A stretch of DNA of 64,000 nt from Thermodesulfatator atlanticus DSM 21156 (GTDB taxonomy: Bacteria > Desulfobacterota > Thermodesulfobacteria > Thermodesulfobacteriales > Thermodesulfatatoraceae): positions 62,001 to 126,000 of the forward strand of contig NZ_ATXH01000001.1 in the NCBI RefSeq assembly GCF_000421585.1. The letters run 5' to 3'. Positions 53,003 through 63,456 of this stretch are shown here, piece after piece (within the stretch, counting starts at the first letter, position 1; each line of letters starts with the position of its first letter). The position numbers and the translations under genes were made by a program. Below the pieces are notes generated by a model. It searched no databases, was not told the origin of the DNA, and worked only from the letters and a program-made list of their open reading frames with translations.

Positions 53003-53113
53003 AAGACTTTGCAAAATTGTTGAAATTCAGTCTTGCAAGCACATGACCGCAAGACCCGTTCCTATTTTCGTTCTAAAAATAGGAACGGATCCAAGGTGTT
53101 TTGCATAAGCTCC
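53003..53113 (+). repeat. MITE-like element between two stop codons
   Basis: AAGACTTTGCAAAATTG starts the copy and TTTTGCATAAGCTCC ends it, with the central hairpin arms between. The flanks are TTAAAA (52997-53002) and TTAAAG (53114-53119), a near-perfect target duplication. Each flank holds one gene's stop codon. Confidence 0.75.
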
Positions 53114-53350
53114 TTAAAGGAACTTTACTTCAAACGGAAGGTTTTTGAGTAAAGTTCTGAGTTTTTTAGATTCCGCTTGGTCACATTTTAAAATTATTTT
53201 TCCACCTGGCTTAACCGTAATGGCAGCAAGGTGTCCGGCAGCCTCGATTACAAACTTTACGAAATAGACCTTATCTTTTGGCACTTTAATAGCAATAGTA
53301 GTTTCTTCCCTTGACACTTCTTGGGTTTTTTCGTTAGTTTTTGGCTGCAT
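53114..53350 (-). CDS. DUF4911-domain protein
   Basis: This 78-residue protein has alternating strands and helices (AIKVPKDKVYFVKFVIEAA, AITVKPGGKIILKCD, LKNLPFEVKFL) that match the small DUF4911 family of anaerobes, of unknown function. The charged N-terminus is probably disordered. AGGAGGG lies about 10 bp upstream of the ATG. That ATG shares the tetranucleotide CATG with the divergent recJ start. Confidence 0.8.
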   Translation of the reverse strand: MQPKTNEKTQEVSREETTIAIKVPKDKVYFVKFVIEAAGHLAAITVKPGGKIILKCDQAESKKLRTLLKNLPFEVKFL

Positions 53351-55037
53351 GAAAAACGATCCCTCCTGGGTGGCAGCTCCACTTAATAAAAACTTAGTTC
53401 TAAAACTTGCAAGTGAACTGGAAATCCCCCCTTTATTGGTACACCTCCTTATAAACCGTGGTATTTCTTCGCCGCAAGAGATTTATCATCACCTGAACCC
53501 GCGCCTTAGCGACTTTCCAAACCCCTTTCTGCTTAAGGACATGGATAAAGCCGTAGCAAGCCTTGTGAAAGCAATCAAAAAGCAAGAAAAAATTGCCATT
53601 TACGGAGACTACGACGTGGATGGCACTACTGGTGCCGCTATCCTTTATCTCTTTTTAAAAGAACTTGGACTTAAGCCAGAAGTTATCTTCCCCCACCGCG
53701 AAAAAGACGGCTACGGGTTCCATGCCAAATTTATCCCACTTCTTAAGGAAAAGGGTATAAAACTGGTCTTAACTGTTGATTGTGGTATCACTTCCCACGA
53801 AGCAGTCTCTTTCGCGGCAAAATCGGGAATCGACGTTATCATCACCGACCACCACGAGTGTCCCAAGGAACTTCCCCCTGCCCTTGCGGTTATAAACCCC
53901 AAAAGACCTGAAAACCACTATCCTTTTCGTGAGTTAGCAGGCGTGGGAGTGGCTTTTGCTCTTTTAAGGGCGCTCCGCCAAAGGCTTTTTGAAGAAGGCT
54001 TTTTTGGAAGTTCTCCTCCAAAACTTAAAAGCTACCTTGACTTGGTAGCTCTCGGCACCATTGCTGACATAGTGCCTCTTATCGGAGAAAATCGCCTTAT
54101 CGCCTGCTTTGGTCTGAAAGAGCTTTCTCAAAGCAAAAGACCAGGACTTGTCGCCCTGAAACGAGTAAGTGGCTACGAGAACGGCCAGGTTGATACTAAT
54201 GGCATAATGTTCCGTCTGGCTCCCCGGATAAATGCTGCCGGACGCTTAAAACATGCAGAGCTTGCCTTTAAACTCTTAACCACCCCTTCTGAAGAAGAAG
54301 CGGAAAGCCTTGCCAAGGAACTTCATCTCCTAAATGCCCAGAGACAACAGCTTGAAGAACGCATTTTAAAGGAGGCCCTGGCTGAGATTGAAAATAAAAT
54401 AGGCTTTGAAAAATCAGCCTACGTGCTAGCAGGAAACTGGCCCCTTGGCGTGATAGGTATCGTGGCCTCAAGGCTTCAGGAATCATTTTATCGCCCTGTT
54501 ATTTTACTTTCTTTGCAAGAAGACCTTGCCCGGGGTTCTGGCAGAAGTATCCCGGAAATAAATCTTTATGAATGCCTTTGTGCCTGTAGTGATCACTTAA
54601 AGGCCTTTGGCGGCCATCCTGCCGCCGCTGGTTTAAAGCTTTGTCCGGAAAAAATCAAAGATTTTGCAAGCGCTTTTGAAAAGGCAGTAGCAAAATGTTT
54701 AGACGGGAAAATCCCAAGGCCCAAAATCCAGATTGACGCCTGGGTGCGTTTAAAACATCTCCTTGACCCGGTATTTTTAGAACATTTCCTTCGGCTTGAG
54801 CCCTTTGGCCCGGGGTATCCTGAACCAGTATTTGCCCTGAGAAACTTTGAAGTAAGAAATGCCAGCCTTGTAAAAGATAAGCACCTTAAGCTTTTTCTTT
54901 GGCAAGAGGGCTTAAGTCTTCCCGCCATTGCCTTTAGGTTTGGAAACGAAGTTCCTCAGAGGATACGAGCGCTTGCGGCTTCCCTTGACTTAAGTCCCTA
55001 TCAAGGCAGAACCTATCTTCAATTGCGCATAAAAGAT

Positions 55038-55049
<12 letters not shown>
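53349..55049 (+). CDS. recJ: Single-stranded-DNA exonuclease RecJ
   Basis: This 566-residue DHH phosphoesterase has IAIYGDYDVDGTTGAAIL (motif I), TVDCGITS and IITDHHECP (the DHH motif). The DHHA1 domain has GSGRSIPEINLYECL and FGGHPAAAGL, and a C-terminal OB-like part follows. RecJ degrades 5'-ended single strands in recombination and mismatch repair. The ATG at 53349 is used because it gives a normal N-terminus (SWVAAPL), although no ribosome binding site precedes it. A slightly later start is possible. Confidence 0.95.
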
Positions 55050-56722
<1,673 letters not shown>

Positions 56723-56842
56723 AGTCCAAGGTTTCCTTTTAATAATGACAAGAAAATGAAACAGATAGCAAGCTAAATTTTCGTCTGGGAAGAGATTTCA
56801 TTTCTTGTAATCGTCAACTTCAACTTTACTAGTTATATTAAA

Positions 56843-56928
56843 AAGACCTTTGCAAAATTGCCGATCATCAGGGTTTCAAGCCCTGGGATCCGTTCCCGTT
56901 TTTCGTTTCGAAAAATAGGAACGGATCC
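56843..56928 (+). repeat. MITE-like element just upstream of a ribosome binding site
   Basis: AAGACCTTTGCAAAATTGCC opens the copy. The hairpin arms GGATCCGTTCCCGTTTTTCG and CGAAAAATAGGAACGGATCC are both present, and the right terminus is missing. It ends 18 bp before the ribosome binding site of the gene at 56960. Confidence 0.75.
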
Positions 56929-56959
56929 TTATGATGACCGGGTGATAGGAGGGCAGGCT

Positions 56960-57256
56960 ATGGCACTTATGGACATAAGCATTATTCCTCTGGGCACTGG
57001 TTCAACAAGCCTTAGCAAATACATCGCAGACATTGAAAAATACCTCATAGAGAAAAACATCCCCCATGCCCTTACAGACATGGGAACTATTATCGAAGGT
57101 GATGTTGATACTTTGTTAAAAATTGCCCGCGAACTCCATGAAATCCCTTTTAAAGCTGGAGCTAAGAGAGTGTATATGGCCATTAAAATAGACGACCGTA
57201 GAGACAAGGAAACACACCTAGGGGAAAAGGTAAAAAGGGTCAAGAGCAAGCTTTAA
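56960..57256 (+). CDS. MTH1187-family thiamine-binding-like protein
   Basis: This 98-residue protein has the MTH1187/YkoF fold sequence pattern (ISIIPLGTGSTSLSKYIADIE, HALTDMGTIIEGD, KRVYMAIKIDDRRDKE). Family members bind thiamine or related molecules; a physiological role is not settled. The frame is open upstream to 56858 through a MITE-like repeat. The ATG at 56960 has GGAGGG 7 bp before it and gives the usual length. It leads an operon with the CXXC microprotein and the ferredoxin-like membrane protein. Confidence 0.88.
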   Translation: MALMDISIIPLGTGSTSLSKYIADIEKYLIEKNIPHALTDMGTIIEGDVDTLLKIARELHEIPFKAGAKRVYMAIKIDDRRDKETHLGEKVKRVKSKL

Positions 57257-57262
57257 AGAAAA

Positions 57263-57394
57263 ATGAGGCACTTTCCTAAAGTAATTTTATTGGCAGGAGC
57301 AGGGCTTTTGCTTTACGGCTTTGCCCACGATGGGTTTCGCTTTGTGTGGTCACGCGCAGTATCCCTTTGCCTTTCCTGCATGGGGCTTGAATGA
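57263..57394 (+). CDS. 43-residue CXXC microprotein (CD1871A-like)
   Basis: ATG at 57263 opens a 43-codon frame: a hydrophobic helix (about 6-18), GFAHDG, a basic pair and a C-terminal Cys pair in CLSCMGLE. Small membrane proteins of this pattern, called CD1871A-family CXXC proteins, precede NapH-like ferredoxin genes in other anaerobes, as here. The stop overlaps the next ATG by 4 bp (ATGA). The Cys pair may take part in redox or cluster transfer with its neighbour (inference). Confidence 0.7.
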   Translation: MRHFPKVILLAGAGLLLYGFAHDGFRFVWSRAVSLCLSCMGLE

Positions 57395-58314
57395 AGTTTA
57401 AAAAGCGCACCCTTTCGCAACTCATCTTCACCCTCCTTGCCAATGCCAATATTGCCTTTTTGTGGCAAAAGGCCCTTTACCGCGGCCCTTTGAAAGGACT
57501 TTGCTTCCCGGGGCTTAATTGTTATTCCTGTCCTGCAGCACTTTTTGCCTGCCCTCTTGGAGCCCTTCAGCAAAGTCTTCTTAGTTTGCGGCTCTTAAAG
57601 GCCCAGGCCCTGGCTTCTCTTTCTTATGTGCTTGGGTTTCTTTTTCTTTACGGAATTTTTTTGGGAAGGGTTGTCTGCGGGTGGATCTGTCCTTTTGGTT
57701 TTTTGCAGGAGCTAATCTTTCGCATAAAGACCAGCAAGCTTGAAATTCCACGTAAACTTTACCTTGTAAAGTATGTTTTGCTCGCAATTTTTGTTATCTT
57801 GCTTCCTGCTATTATGGTCACCCAGACTGGTTATGGGAAACCCTGGTTTTGTAACCTCATTTGCCCGGCAGGAACCCTTGAAGCAGGGCTCATAAATCTT
57901 TCTTTGCGCGATTCTTTGCGAGCCCTTGTTGGTTTCCTTTTTTACTGGAAAGTTATGTTACTTCTGGCCATCATGGTTCTTTGTGTTTTTTATTTCCGCT
58001 TTTTTTGTGCGGTACTCTGCCCCCTTGGCGCGCTTTACGGGCTTTTCAACAGGTTAAGCCTTATTAAACTCACCTGGCGCAAGGAAGACTGCCTTGATTG
58101 CCATCTGTGCGAAAAAATATGTCCCCTTAACCTCAAAGTCCCTGAGGAGTTAAACGGCCCAGAGTGTATTCGTTGCCTAAATTGTTTAAATATTTGCCCT
58201 ACCAGGGTTATCCAGCTGGAATTATCATTAGAAATGGCTGAAAAATTTGACGAAAAAAACTTAGCTGTTAAAAAAGAAACATGCGCCCAGATGGAAGAAA
58301 ACCAGACGAATTAA
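57391..58314 (+). CDS. NapH/YccM-like membrane 4Fe-4S protein
   Basis: This 307-residue polytopic protein has about five membrane helices. CxxxxP loops face the cytoplasm ([57 protein letters not shown]). Two C-terminal ferredoxin motifs follow ([12 protein letters not shown] and [12 protein letters not shown]). Such proteins move electrons across or along the membrane from quinol or ferredoxin. The partner is not encoded here beyond the CXXC microprotein. Its 3' end overlaps rph by 34 bp. Confidence 0.85.
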   Translation: MKFKKRTLSQLIFTLLANANIAFLWQKALYRGPLKGLCFPGLNCYSCPAALFACPLGALQQSLLSLRLLKAQALASLSYVLGFLFLYGIFLGRVVCGWICPFGFLQELIFRIKTSKLEIPRKLYLVKYVLLAIFVILLPAIMVTQTGYGKPWFCNLICPAGTLEAGLINLSLRDSLRALVGFLFYWKVMLLLAIMVLCVFYFRFFCAVLCPLGALYGLFNRLSLIKLTWRKEDCLDCHLCEKICPLNLKVPEELNGPECIRCLNCLNICPTRVIQLELSLEMAEKFDEKNLAVKKETCAQMEENQTN

Positions 58315-58994
58315 GACCAGTAAAGATAATCCCTCATTACCTTAAGTATGCTGAGGGCTCAGCCTTAATTGAGCTTGGAGAAACCAAAGTTATTTGCAGC
58401 GTTTCTGTGGAAGAAAAAGTCCCCGCCTTTTTGAAAGACACAGGCATGGGCTGGATTACCGCAGAATACGCCATGCTTCCCCGCTCAACCCATACACGCA
58501 CGCCGCGTGAAACCTCTGGCAAAAAGGGGCGCTCTTATGAAATCCAGCGCCTTATTGGAAGAAGCCTGCGAGCGGTGGTTGATTTAAGCCTTCTTGGCGA
58601 GCGCACTTTTTGGGTTGATTGCGACGTTGTCCAGGCTGATGGTGGCACGCGTACTGCCTCAATAACAGGGGCATGGGTAGCCCTGGCTCTTGCCTTTCGT
58701 AAGCTTATGAGAGAAGGCCTTCTTGCTCATGATCCTATAAAACACCATCTTGCAGCCATAAGTTGTGGCATGGTGGCAGGCGAAGTGCTTCTTGATCTTT
58801 CCTACGAAGAAGACTCTGTCGCAGAGGTTGATGCCAATTTTGTTATGACTAACGATGAAAAAATCGTTGAAATTCAGACCACCGCAGAAAAAGAACCCTT
58901 TGATTGGGAAGTATTTGAAAAAATGAAGACTTTGGCCTTAAAAGGCATAAAAGAGCTTTGTGCCGTGCAACAAGAGGTGCTTAAAAATGCCTAA
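58281..58994 (+). CDS. rph: Ribonuclease PH
   Basis: This 237-residue 3'-exoribonuclease phosphorolytically trims tRNA 3' ends. It has [30 protein letters not shown], the RNase PH signature [37 protein letters not shown] and [19 protein letters not shown]. The start inside the upstream gene is fixed by the conserved N-terminus. It overlaps the rdgB start by 8 bp. Confidence 0.97.
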   Translation: MRPDGRKPDELRPVKIIPHYLKYAEGSALIELGETKVICSVSVEEKVPAFLKDTGMGWITAEYAMLPRSTHTRTPRETSGKKGRSYEIQRLIGRSLRAVVDLSLLGERTFWVDCDVVQADGGTRTASITGAWVALALAFRKLMREGLLAHDPIKHHLAAISCGMVAGEVLLDLSYEEDSVAEVDANFVMTNDEKIVEIQTTAEKEPFDWEVFEKMKTLALKGIKELCAVQQEVLKNA

Positions 58995-59604
58995 AGAAAA
59001 AATCACCTTGGTGCTTGCCACGCGAAATTCGGGAAAAATAAAAGAAATAAAGGCCCTTTTAGCTGATCTTCCCGTTGAAGTAAAAAGTGTAGGGGATTTT
59101 CCTCAGGCTCCAGAGGTAGAAGAAACTGGCAAGACTTTTTTTGAAAACGCCTTTAAAAAGGCCAAAGAAGTTGCTGAGGCCACTGGGGAGCTTTGTCTTG
59201 CTGATGACTCAGGGATTGAGGTAGATGCCTTAGGCGGAGCCCCTGGGGTTTATTCCGCGCGTTTTGCCGGAGAAGATGCCACTGATGAGGCCAATATTGC
59301 CAAGCTCCTTAAAGAATTAGAAGGAATCCCTCCTGAAAAACGAAGCGCACGTTTTAAGTGTGTAATGGTGGTTTATCATCCCTCTGGCAAATGGTTTAAG
59401 GCTGAGGGAGTCTGGGAAGGGCAAATTACCGAAGAACCCAAAGGAAACCTTGGTTTTGGCTACGATCCCGTTTTTTTGGTGCCAGAGCTTGGAAAAACCG
59501 CCGCTGAACTTACCTTGGAAGAAAAAAATAAGCTAAGCCACCGAGGAAAGGCCTTAGCTGAGTTGAAAGAAAAATTAAAAACGTTTCTTTGCGAGCTTTC
59601 ATGA
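58987..59604 (+). CDS. rdgB: XTP/dITP diphosphatase (RdgB/HAM1)
   Basis: This 205-residue enzyme removes non-canonical purine triphosphates. It has [18 protein letters not shown], the [18 protein letters not shown] motif, [11 protein letters not shown] and LSHRGKAL. I chose ATG 58987, which gives the conserved [17 protein letters not shown] start, over a non-homologous upstream start. The gene commonly follows rph, as here. Confidence 0.96.
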   Translation: MPKEKITLVLATRNSGKIKEIKALLADLPVEVKSVGDFPQAPEVEETGKTFFENAFKKAKEVAEATGELCLADDSGIEVDALGGAPGVYSARFAGEDATDEANIAKLLKELEGIPPEKRSARFKCVMVVYHPSGKWFKAEGVWEGQITEEPKGNLGFGYDPVFLVPELGKTAAELTLEEKNKLSHRGKALAELKEKLKTFLCELS

Positions 59605-60044
59605 AAAGAGAATGTACTTTGCCTAATTACACCGATATTTCCGCCTTAGCTAAAGAAATAGTCTCTCAAAGCAAAAACATAGCCATTGTTGGGGCAAGCG
59701 CTAAAGAAGAACGCCCAAGCTTTCAGGTAATGAAATATTTGCTTGAGCACGGATTCAAAGTAGTCCCGGTTAATCCCGGACAAAAAGAAATCCTTGGCCA
59801 AAAATGCTATCGGCGACTCTCTGAGATTCCTGCGGAAGAAAAAATAGACACTGTTATTATTTTTAGGCGTGCCGACCAGGTCCCACCTATTGTACGTGAG
59901 GCCTTATCCTGTGGCATAAAAAACATCTGGTTGCAAGAAGGCATTGTAAGCGAGGAGGCACAAGATCTTGCTAAAAAAGCTGGCGGGCGTTTGGTCATGA
60001 ATCTTTGCTTCAAAAAGGTCCACCAACTAATCTCTCAGAAATAA
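59601..60044 (+). CDS. CoA-binding domain protein (YccU-like)
   Basis: This 147-residue protein is a single CoA-binding Rossmann domain. It has IAIVGASAKEERPSFQVMKYLLEHGFKVVPVNPGQ, then TVIIFRRADQVPPIV and IWLQEGIVSEEA, then RLVMNLCFKK. Stand-alone domains of this type are widespread and their role is unclear. The ATG overlaps the rdgB stop (ATGA). Confidence 0.9.
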   Translation: MKRECTLPNYTDISALAKEIVSQSKNIAIVGASAKEERPSFQVMKYLLEHGFKVVPVNPGQKEILGQKCYRRLSEIPAEEKIDTVIIFRRADQVPPIVREALSCGIKNIWLQEGIVSEEAQDLAKKAGGRLVMNLCFKKVHQLISQK

Positions 60045-60186
60045 AACGTCATTGCGAATATCTTACCCTCACCAGTCATCATTAGGCGACGTGCTCGTCA
60101 AAATGCTCTTACAGGGTTAAAAATATCTTGTTACTTACCGAAAAAGATGACTTTTTTAGTAAGCCAGGTATTCTACTAACAAAAAT

Positions 60187-60267
60187 GAGACCTTTGCAAA
60201 ACATCTTTTCTTAAGGCCCTTGTGGTTGTGCTTGCAATACTGATCTCGACAATTTTGCAAAGGTCTC
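60187..60267 (-). repeat. Hairpin-less MITE-like element with perfect ends
   Basis: This 81-bp copy has perfect 15-bp terminal inverted repeats GAGACCTTTGCAAAA / TTTTGCAAAGGTCTC and perfect 6-bp target repeats AAAAAT (60181-60186 and 60268-60273). Compared with 47763-47891 it lacks the central hairpin but keeps the sequence on both sides of it, so it is an internal deletion derivative. Confidence 0.85.
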
Positions 60268-60304
60268 AAAAATGTCATTTGTAAGCATAAAACAGGTGAT
60301 ATTT

Positions 60305-60485
60305 TACAACACAGTGAGCAATCTAGATCCCTCACTATGTTCGGGAAAGCGATCGCTTTGTCGGCCCTAACGGGCCTCCTCGCGATGACGCCTTGGTGGT
60401 CATTGCGAGCGAAGCGAAGCAATCTCGGAAAGCGAAGGGATGGGATCTCGCGGGCGTACAAGTCGCTTCGTGATGACACTTTGTC
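60305..60485. repeat. REP-like palindromic repeat cluster
   Basis: The 450-bp gap after the CoA-binding gene also holds a palindrome-rich stretch. It contains CGCGATGAC, GTCATTGCGAGCGAAGCGAA and CTTCGTGATGAC, in alternating orientation. GTCATTGCGAGCGAAGCGAAGCAATCT-type sequences are common dispersed repeats in many bacterial genomes. They are unrelated to the MITE-like family here. The GCGATCGC inside is part of the repeat. Confidence 0.65.
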
Positions 60486-60494
60486 GGATAAAAG

Positions 60495-62114
60495 ATGCCA
60501 TCATTATTAACCAGTGAAAAAGGCGTATTCAAAAAGCGCTGGCGTGGAAGAGTTCCCGTAGCCCTTGTCTTTCCCAACACCTACCACGTGGGCATGTCAA
60601 ATCTTGGTTTTCGCCTGGTTTATGAAACATTAAACGCATACGACGAAATAGTTTGCGAAAGATTTTTTCTCCCAGAAGACGGAAAACCCCTGCGTTCGGT
60701 GGAATCAAACAGACCTCTTACTGATTTTTCCCTTGTCCTTTTTTCAGTTTCTTTTGAAGCTGACCTTGTTAACCTGGTAAAAATCTTAGAACAAGCAGGC
60801 ATACCACCCCTGAGGACTGAGAGAAAAAAAGATAGTCCTATCCTGGCAGGGGGCATTGCTACCTGGCTTAACCCTGATCCTTTCACCCCTTTTGTGGATG
60901 GCTTTTTGATTGGCGAAATAGAAGCTTTTTCTGCAGACTTGGTTTCTGCCCTTTTGGGTGAAAAAGCTATCGAAGAGATCCCCTGTTATCTTGATGCCAA
61001 ATACGAAGTCTCTTTTGATGCAGACGGCTTTTTAAAAGAGATAAAGACTGCTCCTATAAAAAGAGTCTTTACCCAAGAGATAAGCCGTCCTCCCTTTTCG
61101 GGTCTTATCACCAAAGAAACTGAATTTGCAGATACTTACCTTTTGGAAGTGGGAAGAGGCTGCGGGCGTGGGTGTCGTTTTTGTGCGGCAGGCATCCTTT
61201 ATCGCCCGCCAAGGCCCTGGCCCAAAGAGATTCTTCATAAAGCCGTATCTTTTATCCCTGATAAGGCTAAGGTAGGGCTTGTGGGGCTTGAGTTTGCAAA
61301 CCAAGAAACCATCATTGAACTTGCCAGGAGGCTTCTTGCCAAAGACTGCACGATCACTTTTTCGTCCCTTAGGGCTGACGCCCTTACAGAAGACTTTGCA
61401 AGGCTTTTGGTTAGGCAAAAAACTGCTACTATTGCCCCTGAGGCTGGCACCGAAAGGCTAAGACGCATCATAAACAAGGGATTAGACGAAGAAGCAATTC
61501 TTTCTGCCACAGAACTCCTTGCTAAAGAAGGTATAAAAGCCCTTAAACTTTATTTTATGATAGGCCTTCCCTTTGAAACTGATGAAGACTTAAGGGGAAT
61601 TGTAAACTTAGCAAAAAAAATAAGACACACCCTTGATAAGGTAACACGCCCTAAAGGATACGTGGTTGAAATAAGACTTAGCGTGGCTTCTTTTGTCCCA
61701 AAGCCGCACACGCCTTTTCAGTGGGTACCCTTTGAAAACAAAGGCTCCCTTAAAAAGAAAATTACCTGGTTAAAAAAGGAATCACGCAAAATAGCAAGTA
61801 CCAGGTTTACCGCAGATCTTCCCAAATGGGCTGCCATGCAGGCCCTTATCGCAAGAGGAGATAGACGCCTTAAAAACTTTATCCTGGCTTTAGCCAGGGG
61901 GAAAAATCTATCTCAGGCCTTTGCAAGCCTGCCCCTAAATCCGCTTTTTATTCTTGCCAGAGAGCGCCAAAAAGAAGAGCTGTTCCCCTGGGAGGTAATA
62001 GACTTAGGGGTTAAAAAAGAATTTTTGTATGAAGAATGGGTACGGGCTCGCCAGGGGAAAACAAGCCCGCCCTGCCATCTTGGGAAATGTAAGCGCTGTG
62101 GTGCTTGCCTCTAA
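60495..62114 (+). CDS. Radical SAM protein with B12-binding-type N-terminus (TIGR03960-like)
   Basis: This 539-residue protein has an N-terminal region (about 1-190) with FPNTYHVGMSNLGFRLVYETLN and the fold of B12-binding radical SAM enzymes. The 4Fe-4S/SAM motif is CGRGCRFC near residue 225. EAGTERLRRIINKG and FMIGLPFETDEDL are in the barrel, and a Cys-rich end (CHLGKCKRCGAC) closes it. Its TIGR03960-type relatives often have a longer C-terminal part (TIGR03936), absent here. The reaction is unknown. It overlaps the pilZ gene tail by 4 bp. Confidence 0.85.
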   Translation: MPSLLTSEKGVFKKRWRGRVPVALVFPNTYHVGMSNLGFRLVYETLNAYDEIVCERFFLPEDGKPLRSVESNRPLTDFSLVLFSVSFEADLVNLVKILEQAGIPPLRTERKKDSPILAGGIATWLNPDPFTPFVDGFLIGEIEAFSADLVSALLGEKAIEEIPCYLDAKYEVSFDADGFLKEIKTAPIKRVFTQEISRPPFSGLITKETEFADTYLLEVGRGCGRGCRFCAAGILYRPPRPWPKEILHKAVSFIPDKAKVGLVGLEFANQETIIELARRLLAKDCTITFSSLRADALTEDFARLLVRQKTATIAPEAGTERLRRIINKGLDEEAILSATELLAKEGIKALKLYFMIGLPFETDEDLRGIVNLAKKIRHTLDKVTRPKGYVVEIRLSVASFVPKPHTPFQWVPFENKGSLKKKITWLKKESRKIASTRFTADLPKWAAMQALIARGDRRLKNFILALARGKNLSQAFASLPLNPLFILARERQKEELFPWEVIDLGVKKEFLYEEWVRARQGKTSPPCHLGKCKRCGACL

Positions 62115-62683
62115 GATTTTTGTACCCTTTTGGTGGCTTTTAGTTGAAGGACCTGCTGTCTAAAAATGTGTTGCACCAGCTTGTCTTGATCAGCTTCGGT
62201 TATCCAGATGAACTTAAAAGCAACTTCGTAACCGTTTTCTTCACTTTTTTCCACGCGGATAACTTCTCCAAAGGTTTTAATAAAAATCCAGTCCGGCAAA
62301 AGCCCAAGGTCTATTTCAAAGATAGCCCCAACCTCTAGCTTTTTGGGGAAACGAATCCTTAACCCACCAGCACTAAGATTGGCCTCTGTTTCCTGAAAAC
62401 CTTCTAAAAATTCCTCCCCAAGGAGTTTTATCAAAATACGATCAAGCTTGTGGTTCAGTATCTGGAGAACTCCTGCAAGGTCCCTGTCTTTGTCCCTAAG
62501 ACGTTTAAGGTAAGTTTCAAGTTTGAGTACTTCTCCTGGCGGACGAATGGGGTCAATCCAGGGGCTTTCCTTGCCCTCACGGTAATTTTCAAGCTTGCGT
62601 TCGAATTCTTCACGGCTGAGGGGTTTTAAACGTAAAAGAACGTGGTCATATATGCGGATATAGTTTCTTTTTTCCTCGCTCAT
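62111..62683 (-). CDS. PilZ-domain c-di-GMP effector
   Basis: This 190-residue protein has an N-terminal region of about 80 residues, then a PilZ domain (about 95-180) with NLSAGGLRIRFP, IDLGLLPDW and EVAFKFIWITEADQDKL. The second PilZ motif (N/D-x-S-x-x-G) is clear. The arginine-rich first motif is less clear, so c-di-GMP binding needs checking. It overlaps motB by 4 bp, so it probably regulates flagellar rotation like YcgR (inference). Confidence 0.8.
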   Translation of the reverse strand: MSEEKRNYIRIYDHVLLRLKPLSREEFERKLENYREGKESPWIDPIRPPGEVLKLETYLKRLRDKDRDLAGVLQILNHKLDRILIKLLGEEFLEGFQETEANLSAGGLRIRFPKKLEVGAIFEIDLGLLPDWIFIKTFGEVIRVEKSEENGYEVAFKFIWITEADQDKLVQHIFRQQVLQLKATKRVQKS

Positions 62684-63456
62684 TTGGCCTCCTCAGGCAA
62701 AGGTTCCTGTTCTTTAGCACCAGAGAACGCTTCCTGGTACTTAAGAAGCGGATTTTTTTGTTGAAGCAAAATTATTTCAACCCGTCGGTTAGCTGCCCGG
62801 TGCTTTTCAGTATCATTGGGGTAAAGGGGCCTGCTTGGGCCGTAACCTACGGCAGCCACCTGCCGCGGGAGTACAAATTTGTGTTTAAGCAAAAACTCTA
62901 CCACAGAAACCGCCCTTGCCGCAGAAAGCTCCCAGTTGGAACGATATTTTCCCCTCACAATGGGCGTATCATCGGTATGGCCTGCGACTATGATTTCTCC
63001 GTCAAAAAGTTCCAGAATTTCTCCTACTTTTAAGAGGATTTGCTTGGCCCGGGGAGTAAGCTCAGCGCTACCTTTAGGAAACATAACTTCGTCCTTGAAA
63101 CGCAAGACAACGCGGTCTTTTAAGCTTTCTATCTGGATCTCCCCTTTTATCATTTCAAGTTTTACCGTAGCGCGGATTCGCTCAAGCAAGTCATCTACGG
63201 TAAATTTAGGTGGAAACTCAGTGGTTACTACGCTAATCCCTTTGGGTAACTGAAAGACAATTTCTTCGCGCTGCACGCCAAAGGCATCGCGCAATGATCC
63301 TGCTACTTCTTTAAATTTTGCGGGATCCATCTCTGAGAAGGAAAGAAGCAAAACGAAAAAGCACATGAGCAGAGACATAAGGTCGGCAAAGGTGGTCATC
63401 CATTTTGGTGCTCCGCCTCCCTCGTTTTTTTTGCGCTGGGGTTCAGTTTTGGCCAT
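62680..63456 (-). CDS. motB: Flagellar stator protein MotB
   Basis: This 258-residue protein has a basic N-terminus, one membrane helix with the proton-accepting Asp (WMTTFADLMSLLMCFFVLLLSF, about 19-40) and a plug and linker. An OmpA-type peptidoglycan-binding domain follows (about 120-240; VMFPKGSAELTPRA, VAGHTDDTPI, NRRVEIILL). It anchors the stator ring to the wall. It starts at the stop of motA (1-base overlap). Confidence 0.95.
   Translation of the reverse strand: MAKTEPQRKKNEGGGAPKWMTTFADLMSLLMCFFVLLLSFSEMDPAKFKEVAGSLRDAFGVQREEIVFQLPKGISVVTTEFPPKFTVDDLLERIRATVKLEMIKGEIQIESLKDRVVLRFKDEVMFPKGSAELTPRAKQILLKVGEILELFDGEIIVAGHTDDTPIVRGKYRSNWELSAARAVSVVEFLLKHKFVLPRQVAAVGYGPSRPLYPNDTEKHRAANRRVEIILLQQKNPLLKYQEAFSGAKEQEPLPEEAK

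Noticed and set aside
56858-56959. Upstream start of the MTH1187-family gene
   Set aside because: The 34 extra codons translate a repeat copy; the ATG at 56960 has a clear ribosome binding site and the family length.
60350-60357. GCGATCGC octamer as a HIP1-type motif
   Set aside because: It occurs once, inside a palindromic REP-like repeat, so it does not indicate a HIP1-rich genome.
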